The notes under the pieces are model-generated. The model searched no databases, was not told where the DNA came from, and worked only from the letters and a program-made list of their open reading frames with translations. A program made the position numbers and the translations under genes. Source: DATAXV01 sp036272915 (GTDB taxonomy: Bacteria; Chloroflexota; Dormibacteria; Dormibacterales; Dormibacteraceae). From it: a DNA stretch of 7,657 nucleotides. Shown here in pieces: positions 1 through 5,182 of the stretch (positions are counted from its first letter, which is position 1; each line of letters starts with the position of its first letter). The stretch spans positions 1 through 7,657 of the forward strand of contig DATAXV010000193.1 in the NCBI GenBank assembly GCA_036272915.1, written 5' to 3'.

Positions 1-4
1 AGGC

Positions 5-976
5 TCAGCCGCCGTCGAGAATCCGCTTCGCCTCCTCCAGCGACATGTCGGGCGCCGGGAGGACGATGTCGGAGGGGCGCAGGTCGTTGGCGTCGAGCCG
101 CGAGCCAAGGCTGCGGACCGTGCCGAGCAGGTCGTTGACCGCGGTCCGGAAGCGCTCCTCGTCGCCGCTCTCGATGGCCGAGGTGAGGTTGCGGTCGCCG
201 ACCTCGAGCTTGCCCGCGTCGGCCCGGGCCAGGCGGTACTGGCCCTCGCCCTGGATCCGGACCACGAGCACGGTGTCGGGCAGCTCCATCTGCGCCCTCA
301 TCGCCTGCAGCTGCGCCTCGACGTGGGCCTGCCCGCTGCCCAGCTGGAGCTGGCGGTCGATCTCGCTGGCGCTGGCCGGCAGCCCCTCTTCGGGCCTCCC
401 GATCAGACCCTGGATGGCCGACGCCTGGGCCTGGGCCTGATCCGTCCGCTCCCGGGCCCTGGCCACGGTGCGGTTAGCGTCGTCCATCTCCTCGGTCAGC
501 CCGCTGAGCACCTGCCCCGCCTGCAGCGTCGCCTGGGCCGCCGTGTGGCGGGCCCGCAGCGCCTCGCGCTGGGTCCGGAAGGCCTCGACCTTGGTCTGGA
601 GCTGGTGGACCAGGAGCTGGAGCTGCTGCTCCTGCTCGTTGAGCGGGCCGATCTGCTGGCGCAGATCGGTGAGCTGCGACTGGGCGACCTGGGCTCGGGT
701 CAGGGCCGCCCTGGCTTGGTCCTCGCGGCCCTCGCGCAGCGCCGACCGCGCCTGCTCCTGGAGGTGGTCTGCCTGGCGCTGCAGATCAGCCCCGTGGATC
801 TCCAGCCGCTTCTTCGCGGTGACCACGTCGGCGACGTTGCGGCGGACCTGCTGGAGCTGGATCAGCTGCTGCTGGTAGGCCTTCTCGAGGTCCTTGACCG
901 GGTCGCCCGCCTCCTGCTCGGGGGCACGCACGAGCCGCTGCTGGATCGCGTCCGACACCCGCCGCAACAGGCTCAT
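5..976 (-). CDS. pspA: PspA/IM30 (ESCRT-III-like) membrane-stress protein fused to a PspAA-like C-terminal domain
   Basis: This 323-residue protein should act at the inner face of the cytoplasmic membrane, where PspA/IM30 proteins assemble on damaged membrane and limit proton leakage. Residues 1-20 form an amphipathic helix (MSLLRRVSDAIQQRLVRAPE) typical of the membrane-binding end. Residues 27-230 are almost uninterrupted Gln/Glu/Arg/Ala-rich coiled coil, starting with the family-like stretch DPVKDLEKAYQQQL. After a short linker, residues 236-321 form a separate domain with VVRIQGEGQYRL at 238-249 and LRPSDIVLPAPDMSLEEA near 299-316. This matches what I recall of the PspA-associated protein PspAA, which is often a separate gene next to pspA. 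The start is the ATG at 976, because it has an AGGAG 10 nt upstream; the open frame runs on to 1123 but there it lacks a ribosome site and PspA character. The gene stands alone here, with no pspC or pspM visible, and its downstream side lies at the window edge. Family assignment is confident; the fusion is seen directly. Confidence 0.87.
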   Translation of the reverse strand: MSLLRRVSDAIQQRLVRAPEQEAGDPVKDLEKAYQQQLIQLQQVRRNVADVVTAKKRLEIHGADLQRQADHLQEQARSALREGREDQARAALTRAQVAQSQLTDLRQQIGPLNEQEQQLQLLVHQLQTKVEAFRTQREALRARHTAAQATLQAGQVLSGLTEEMDDANRTVARARERTDQAQAQASAIQGLIGRPEEGLPASASEIDRQLQLGSGQAHVEAQLQAMRAQMELPDTVLVVRIQGEGQYRLARADAGKLEVGDRNLTSAIESGDEERFRTAVNDLLGTVRSLGSRLDANDLRPSDIVLPAPDMSLEEAKRILDGG

Positions 977-986
977 CTGGAGGTCG

Positions 987-991
987 CTCCT
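987..991 (-). promoter_or_regulatory. Ribosome binding site fixing the pspA start
   Basis: On the minus strand AGGAG lies 10 nt before the ATG at 976. This supports a 323-residue product over a version extended by 49 codons at the N terminus. Confidence 0.6.
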
Positions 992-1038
992 GGTCTGGTC
1001 GGGACCGGCGAGGACGTGCCGCCCCTCGGATGCCACCC

Positions 1039-1044
1039 ATCCTA
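1039..1044 (-). promoter_or_regulatory. Tentative -10 element for pspA (TAGGAT)
   Basis: The minus strand reads TAGGAT, which fits the TANNNT pattern of actinobacterial -10 elements, and would give a leader of roughly 55-60 nt before the pspA ATG. No convincing -35 hexamer lies 16-18 nt upstream. A competing hexamer, TATAGA, sits at 1223-1228 on the same strand. The evidence is only the hexamer and its position. Confidence 0.2.
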
Positions 1045-1323
1045 AGCAACCGGCACTGCCGGGTGCACCTCCCGAGGGAGCGTCGCCTCGGTGCTCCGGC
1101 GAGAGGGGACCCAGCACCGTCACCCGGCGAGCTCTGGAATGCGCATCCGAAACCCTTCAGACCGGCTGGCGGCCTCCGTGAAAAGGTCGTGTCGGAGTGC
1201 GCTCCTCGGACTGCTCGAGGGATCTATAAGCGCTACGGAGGGTCTGCGCAGCTGCTGGTTCGCATCCAATGGCGGCTCGCAGCGGGGACCGCCGCGATGC
1301 ACCGCCGGCAAGCGGACGGTGCC

Positions 1324-1345
1324 GCTGAACTGACCCCAGTTCAGC
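1324..1345. terminator. Perfect 9-bp hairpin, possible terminator or operator
   Basis: GCTGAACTG (1324-1332) and CAGTTCAGC (1337-1345) are exact reverse complements separated by the 4-nt loop ACCC. On the minus strand it begins about 31 nt after the TAG stop of the CDGSH/globin gene, where a terminator would be expected. No T-run follows on either strand, so it is not a classical intrinsic terminator. U-tract-free hairpins have been proposed as terminators in high-GC actinobacteria. An operator is the alternative reading. A looser outer pair, GCGGACGGT (1312-1320) and ACCGTCTGC (1369-1377), with one mismatch, flanks it. Confidence 0.4.
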
Positions 1346-1376
1346 CCGACCAAGCCCGATGCCCGCGGACCGTCTG

Positions 1377-3209
1377 CTAGGCCGACATGTCAGAGTCCAC
1401 CCAGCGGGCGAAGGCATCGATCTTCTCCTCCGGCCATGGACCGTCGCAGGGCATGGACCCGTTGCGCAGGCGGTCGAGGATGGCGTGGGCGTGCTGTCGG
1501 ACGTCATCGTAGGCCCAGAGATCGAAGGCGAATTTCATCGAGCGACGATCCCGCGCGCGGAACAGGGACTTGATGTGTCTCTCAAAGCCCACCGTTTCGC
1601 CCGCGCCCGGCAGCACGATCGATTCATCGGGTTCCTCTTGTGCCGGAGCCGACGCCGAGATTCGAGAGCCCGGAGCTCCCGCCGCGGTGTGCCAGTCCCA
1701 GCGGGGCATTGGCATATTCTCTGGGGGTCTGGCGCCTGCCTGGGAGTTCTCGACCGCCAACCGTGAGCCCCATTCGACGTAGGCGCCGAACGTGGAGCGC
1801 CATTCGGCATCGTTGGGGAGACCGGCGTCCTGCGCCGACTGGATGAGGAGCGCGACCCATCGCGCCCGCTTCTCCTCGGTCAGGCCCTTGCCGACGTGCT
1901 GAGAGATCATTCGAGCGTAGCCACCATATTCATCGCTGTAATGGGTCGGGCCACAGAAGACCTCCCCAAGCCACTTGGCCACTCGCTCCGGGTGATCGGC
2001 GGACATCTCGGCGAACAGAGGTGCCAACAGCGGATCGGCGGGCACGTACTTCTCGTAGAAGAGCCGGGTCATCCGAGTGAGTGCCGGCAGACCCCCGCAC
2101 CCCTCGAACACGGTGGGCTCATGACCGGGCTCGGCCACCGGGTCGTGGAAGTCCACGTACCAATGCATGCCCGAGCAGAAGGGCTTGTTCTGCGACTGGC
2201 CGCAGCGGCAGAGCGCGCAGTGTTCGCGGGAGGCGCCCTGGTTGCGAGGCTCCTCCTGGCCCTCGGCGTTGAGGAGAGTGATCCCGCCGACGAGGCGGTA
2301 GGGGCCGTCCTTTGAGACTTCGATGGCGGGTTTCCGTTTGTCGCCGTGGTCGACCTGCTCTCTGGCCTCCCGATCGTCGATGGCATAGCTGAGCGCGCCG
2401 GAGGGGCAGTCGCGGACGGCTCTGATGACCTCGTCCATTCGGCCGCCACTGGGCGTGACGAAGGGCCCCTCTCCCTGGTGGAAGACGTTGGACAGGCGAT
2501 CCGTGCAGAAGCCGGAGTGCTGGCAGATGCCGCGGTTGTCGAAGATGGTCACCTGCTGGCCGACGTAGGTGTCCCGCCGGTCGGGGTCCTTCCCCGAGGC
2601 GAAGCCAATGCGCGCGTGTGTGCCGTCGCAGAACGGCTTTCTCGCCGAAGCGCCGCACCGGCAGAGGGCCATCTGGGGTCGGGTGGGAATCGGCTCCCCC
2701 AGCCAGTTCGTCATCCTGTCAACGCCGGCGACCAGGTAGGGACCGTTGATCGAGGCCTGAACCACCGGCTCAAGCCCTGACTGAATCTCCTCGAGCGCAC
2801 GGAGGCGCTCCGTCAGGCCATCTGCGGACACGGACTCGCAGGCGAGGTCCTGGAGCCCGGCCGCCGCCTCCAGCACCTGGGTCGCCGCCGTCGGGAGCAT
2901 CCGAAGCCGGGTGACCTCCTTCGTCAGCCGCCATAGAGCCTCGTCGATGGACGCTCCAGAATCGGCGCGCTGAACATCGTTCCCCTCATGCTCATGGGGA
3001 GGGAACTCACCCAACCGGTGAAGCGCCTCGGTCAGGGGGCGGATGACCGATGCCTCCAGCCGGTCCGCGAAGGTCGGGTGAACGGGCTCCGGCGCTGCAT
3101 CACCCTCCGACCGGCCAGCGGTCTGCGACACCCGCTGCCGAAGGTTGGCAGCCTGGGCGAGCAGGGCGCGAAGCTCCTCGCCTGGCGCCGGAGCATGAAT
3201 CCTGGTCAT
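1377..3209 (-). CDS. Multidomain iron-sulfur/haem protein: CDGSH, divergent ferredoxin, CDGSH, group II truncated haemoglobin, unassigned C-terminal domain
   Basis: This 610-residue protein has no signal peptide or membrane segment and is probably cytosolic. Residues 1-155 are mostly helical and unassigned. The first CDGSH domain has ligands C183, C185, C194 and H198 (CRCG...PFCDGTH) for a 2Fe-2S cluster. Residues 215-275 resemble the divergent 4Fe-4S domain Fer4_19, with C229, C235 and C268 (the last in DCPSGAL). The second CDGSH domain has C334, C336, C345 and H349, but reads CSGMH, with Ser replacing the usual Asp. Residues 372-507 are a group II truncated haemoglobin: Y385 fits B10, H438 the proximal F8 histidine and W451 the G8 tryptophan, and it ends in PMPRWDW. 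Residues 540-610 form a Trp-containing domain with MPCDGPWP and no CxxCH haem motif. The parts suggest electron flow between Fe-S clusters and a globin acting on O2 or NO; that role is inference. The ATG at 3209 is fixed by AGGAG 6 nt upstream. Third-position G/C is clearly lower than in metK, so it may have been acquired or be weakly expressed. I recall similar full-length proteins in other actinobacteria, none with a known function. Confidence 0.92.
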   Translation of the reverse strand: MTRIHAPAPGEELRALLAQAANLRQRVSQTAGRSEGDAAPEPVHPTFADRLEASVIRPLTEALHRLGEFPPHEHEGNDVQRADSGASIDEALWRLTKEVTRLRMLPTAATQVLEAAAGLQDLACESVSADGLTERLRALEEIQSGLEPVVQASINGPYLVAGVDRMTNWLGEPIPTRPQMALCRCGASARKPFCDGTHARIGFASGKDPDRRDTYVGQQVTIFDNRGICQHSGFCTDRLSNVFHQGEGPFVTPSGGRMDEVIRAVRDCPSGALSYAIDDREAREQVDHGDKRKPAIEVSKDGPYRLVGGITLLNAEGQEEPRNQGASREHCALCRCGQSQNKPFCSGMHWYVDFHDPVAEPGHEPTVFEGCGGLPALTRMTRLFYEKYVPADPLLAPLFAEMSADHPERVAKWLGEVFCGPTHYSDEYGGYARMISQHVGKGLTEEKRARWVALLIQSAQDAGLPNDAEWRSTFGAYVEWGSRLAVENSQAGARPPENMPMPRWDWHTAAGAPGSRISASAPAQEEPDESIVLPGAGETVGFERHIKSLFRARDRRSMKFAFDLWAYDDVRQHAHAILDRLRNGSMPCDGPWPEEKIDAFARWVDSDMSA

Positions 3210-3215
3210 CGACGT

Positions 3216-3220
3216 CTCCT
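3216..3220 (-). promoter_or_regulatory. Ribosome binding site fixing the start of the CDGSH/globin gene
   Basis: AGGAG on the minus strand sits 6 nt before the ATG at 3209. An in-frame ATG five codons upstream (3222-3224) would lie on the far side of this site, and the open frame extends to 3413 without coding character, so 3209 is preferred. Confidence 0.75.
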
Positions 3221-3485
3221 TCATGCGGGAAAGCGGGGGAGCCCGGACGGCACTCTGAGCGCGTGATGGTACCGGCTTGCGCTTCGAGCGGTCTGGAGAG
3301 GCGCCGACGTCAGCGGGTGCCTCTGCTCCGCGGAATGCCGGTTCCCGCCCACCTGTCGAGGTTCTATGGGAGCCAGTTACGCGGTGCGGCGCCGTATGGA
3401 GCCTCCGGATCATCGAGCGTGAGCATCAGATCGGAGGGTCCCGGCAGTGTGGACGCCAGGGTGAATCGGCTTGGGAGTGATTCCC

Positions 3486-3512
3486 CGGGCCCGGACGGGG
3501 GACCGGGGCCCG
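3486..3512. repeat. GC-rich inverted repeat upstream of the leaderless gene
   Basis: CGGGCCCGG (3486-3494) pairs with CCGGGGCCCG (3503-3512) with one unpaired G at 3505, enclosing an 8-nt loop. All nine pairs are G-C, so a stable hairpin or DNA cruciform is possible. It lies about 30 bp upstream of the putative -35. It may be an operator or simply a product of very GC-rich sequence. Confidence 0.35.
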
Positions 3513-3542
3513 TGACTCTCCCCACCACCTCCGAGGCCCTCC

Positions 3543-3570
3543 GGAACAGGGCTCCGGCAGTTTCTATACT
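3543..3570 (+). promoter_or_regulatory. Promoter for a leaderless transcript (-35 GGAAC, -10 TATACT)
   Basis: TATACT at 3565-3570 is a near-consensus -10 in otherwise very GC-rich DNA, and its last base is 7 nt from the A of the ATG at 3577. Transcription would therefore start at or within a base of the start codon. There is no Shine-Dalgarno sequence in the 6-nt gap (GGGCTG). GGAAC at 3543-3547, with a 17-nt spacer, is unlike the housekeeping TTGACA; it resembles the -35 core of some ECF sigma factors, but this match is short and may be chance. Confidence 0.5.
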
Positions 3571-3576
3571 GGGCTG

Positions 3577-3969
3577 ATGACGCAGGCGCCGGGGTTCGGC
3601 TTCCCCGACCGTCTGGAGATGGCGGCGGAGGCTCTCCGGCTGCAGGAGGCCGATGCTGACTGGCTCCTGGAGTCCCTCGCCTTCCGGCTCGAGCAGCTGC
3701 TTCCGGAGCGGGTGAGCATCCGGCGCGGGGGCCTCATCCGTCCCCGCGTGCGCGGCCTGACGGTCCTCGCCGACGGCCAGGAGTTCCGCTGCGCGGCCCT
3801 CGTCGGCGGAGCCCTCGGGGCATCCCTGGCCCCGGTCCGCAAGGGCATCTACGGCCGTCCCCGCCGGGTCCCGGTCCAGGAGTGGGTGCGGCTGCTGGAG
3901 CAGGCGTTGGAGCGTGAGGCGCAACGCGTCGACACCGACCGCGAGGGACTGAACCGGATCGTCCCGTGA
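3577..3969 (+). CDS. Small conserved-looking protein of unknown function, leaderless
   Basis: I do not recognise a named family for this 130-residue protein. It is soluble, without signal peptide or membrane segment. Residues 11-43 form a Leu/Glu-rich helix (LEMAAEALRLQEADADWLLE). A basic strand-rich section follows, with VSIRRGGLIRPRVRGLTVLA at 46-65 and more probable strands to about residue 96. The C terminus is helical (VPVQEWVRLLEQALEREAQR, 98-117). The order of helix, paired strands and helix around a GGLxRxRVR stretch resembles short uncharacterised actinobacterial proteins I have seen, but I cannot name a domain. Third positions are almost always G or C, so the frame is convincingly coding; the opposite-strand frame over the same bases is not. 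The ATG at 3577 sits 7 nt after TATACT and lacks a ribosome site. Its TGA touches the stop codon of mshC on the other strand. Confidence 0.85.
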   Translation: MTQAPGFGFPDRLEMAAEALRLQEADADWLLESLAFRLEQLLPERVSIRRGGLIRPRVRGLTVLADGQEFRCAALVGGALGASLAPVRKGIYGRPRRVPVQEWVRLLEQALEREAQRVDTDREGLNRIVP

Positions 3970-3972
3970 TCA
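3967..3972. other. TGATCA: abutting stop codons of convergent genes
   Basis: TGA ending the plus-strand gene (3967-3969) is followed directly by TCA, the complement of the TGA ending mshC (3970-3972). There is no intergenic DNA, so any terminator for either gene lies inside the other gene or is absent, and the two mRNAs probably overlap at their 3' ends. Confidence 0.85.
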
Positions 3973-5178
3973 GCTCAGGGCGGCGTCTCCGCAGAGGATC
4001 GAGGTCATCCAGCGCGCCGAGGCCTCGTCCCCGGCGCCAACCGCCCGGGACAGGACCCGGACCGCCCGCGAGGTGTCGAGATCGTCCTCCAGGGCCAGGC
4101 CGAACTCGTCGGCCAGCGCCGTCTCGGGCCGCTGCGGGTGCCCCGCCGTCCTCGTCCCGAGGAGGGTCGCCAGCCGCCGGGCCAGGGCGTCCGCCCGATC
4201 CAGCAGCTCCCAGCGGAAGCTCCAGTCGCGCCGGTAGTGGTGCTGAGCGAGGCAGAGCCGGGCCGCGACCGGCGTGGTCCGCTCCAGGAGCTGCGGCACC
4301 AGCACCAGGTTGCCCAGCGACTTGGACATCTTGTGGCCCTCGTACCTGACCATCCCGGCGTGCATCCATGCTTGGGCGAAGGTCAGTCCGTGGTTGAGCG
4401 CCTCCGACTGGGCCCGCTCCGACTCGTGGTGCGAGAAGAGGAGGTCCCGGCCTCCGCCATGGATCTCGATCTGGGGGCCGAGGTGGCGCATCGCCATCGC
4501 CGAGCACTCGATGTGCCAGCCCGGACGTCCCGCTCCGAACGGTGCCGGCCAGCTCGGCTCGCCCGGCGCCGACGGCCGCCAGAGGGGGAAGTCGAGCGGA
4601 TTGCGCTTGGCCGCCGGTGAGACCTCTCCGAGCAGCCCCTCGTCGCGAAGCTTGCGCAGCATCGAGGTCCGGGTGCGGTGCGACAGCCCGCCGTAGTCCG
4701 GAGTCTTGGCCACGTCGAAGTAGACGGCGTCGGTGCGATAGGCGTAGCCGGCGTCACAGAGCTGGGTGACCGCGTCGATGACCCCCTCGACCTCGTTCGA
4801 GACCCAGGGCATGACGTCGGGCGGGCGCCAGCCGAGATCCGACATGTCGCGGAGCAGCATGTCGACCTGGGAGCGGGCCAGGGCCTCCCAGGCCACCCCG
4901 TCGCGCTCGGCGCGCTCGAAGAGCGGGTCGTCGACGTCGGTGACGTTCTGGACGTACCGGACCCTGATCCCCTGCGCCTCGGCCCAGCGGATCAGGACGT
5001 CGAACGAGCAGAAGGTGAAGGCGTGGCCGAGATGGCCAGACTCATAGGGCGTGACACCGCAGACGTAGAGCCGGAGCAGCCGGCCGCCCGGATGCTCCAG
5101 GTCCTCGGTCGTCGGCAGCGGGACCAGTGCCCCCTGCCGACTGTCGAAGACTCTTGGTCCTCCTTCCCCCTCACCCAC
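3970..5178 (-). CDS. mshC: MshC-like L-cysteine:1D-myo-inositol 2-amino-2-deoxy-alpha-D-glucopyranoside ligase (CysS-related)
   Basis: MshC adenylates cysteine with ATP and joins it to GlcN-Ins, the next-to-last step of mycothiol synthesis, in the cytosol. The 402-residue product is a class I aminoacyl-tRNA-synthetase-type catalytic core: YVCGVTPYESGHLGHA at 38-53 (HIGH motif HLGH at 49-52), NVTDVDDPL at 78-86, PGWHIEC at 219-225, GGGRDLLFSHHE at 241-252 and KMSKS at 283-287. C40, C225 and H250 align with the zinc ligands of mycobacterial MshC; T43, W221 and D245 also match active-site positions I recall. TPY and HLGHA, not the CysS-type TVY and HIGNAR, together with the length (CysS is about 460 with an anticodon domain), favour MshC. 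KMSKSLGN and NPLDFPLWR are more CysS-like, so a divergent paralogue is possible. GTG at 5178 is the best start: it lies 4 nt after the metK stop, with no good ribosome site, suggesting translational coupling. TTG at 5190 is the only close alternative. Confidence 0.85.
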   Translation of the reverse strand: MGEGEGGPRVFDSRQGALVPLPTTEDLEHPGGRLLRLYVCGVTPYESGHLGHAFTFCSFDVLIRWAEAQGIRVRYVQNVTDVDDPLFERAERDGVAWEALARSQVDMLLRDMSDLGWRPPDVMPWVSNEVEGVIDAVTQLCDAGYAYRTDAVYFDVAKTPDYGGLSHRTRTSMLRKLRDEGLLGEVSPAAKRNPLDFPLWRPSAPGEPSWPAPFGAGRPGWHIECSAMAMRHLGPQIEIHGGGRDLLFSHHESERAQSEALNHGLTFAQAWMHAGMVRYEGHKMSKSLGNLVLVPQLLERTTPVAARLCLAQHHYRRDWSFRWELLDRADALARRLATLLGTRTAGHPQRPETALADEFGLALEDDLDTSRAVRVLSRAVGAGDEASARWMTSILCGDAALS

Positions 5179-5182
5179 CGGA

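Larger units (their letters stand above)
977..1376. other. Gene-free gap between pspA and the CDGSH/globin gene
   Basis: This 400-bp stretch lies upstream of pspA and downstream of the CDGSH/globin gene, both on the minus strand. Translations in all frames give low-complexity Arg/Ser/Pro-rich peptides without a ribosome site or recognisable domain, so I call no gene. It holds the pspA ribosome site, a tentative pspA -10, a second AT-rich hexamer (minus-strand TATAGA at 1223-1228), an 8-bp palindrome GGTGCACC at 1062-1069, and the hairpin at 1324-1345. Confidence 0.6.
3210..3576. other. Divergent intergenic region between the CDGSH/globin gene and the leaderless small gene
   Basis: This 367-bp gap must hold promoters for both flanking genes. 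Translated frames show no coding character. On the right are the -10 TATACT and possible -35 GGAAC for the plus-strand gene. A GC-rich inverted repeat lies at 3486-3512. For the minus-strand gene the best -10 guess is TACCAT at 3266-3271, without a good -35. Two GACGTC palindromes occur at 3211-3216 and 3305-3310, the first overlapping the edge of the ribosome site. Confidence 0.55.

Noticed and set aside
323..1045. Long plus-strand open frame of 240 residues opposite pspA
   Set aside because: Leu/Arg/Gly-rich translation that mirrors the coiled-coil codons of pspA; no domain and no ribosome site.
977..1123. N-terminal extension of pspA by 49 codons
   Set aside because: The added residues do not resemble PspA, and the ATG at 976 has a good AGGAG while the upstream start does not.
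1218..1235. Plus-strand promoter from CTATAAG in the gap
   Set aside because: No plus-strand gene follows; the sequence is a partial palindrome and no -35 is present.
3210..3413. N-terminal extension of the CDGSH/globin protein by 68 residues
   Set aside because: Low-complexity Arg/Ser-rich sequence, and the AGGAG at 3216-3220 points to ATG 3209.
3364..3924. Minus-strand open frame of 186 residues opposite the 3577-3969 gene
   Set aside because: No recognisable features; the plus frame has far stronger third-position G/C bias and a promoter.
3970..5178. Full cysteinyl-tRNA synthetase
   Set aside because: It lacks the C-terminal anticodon-binding part and has the MshC-type TPY...HLGHA motif.
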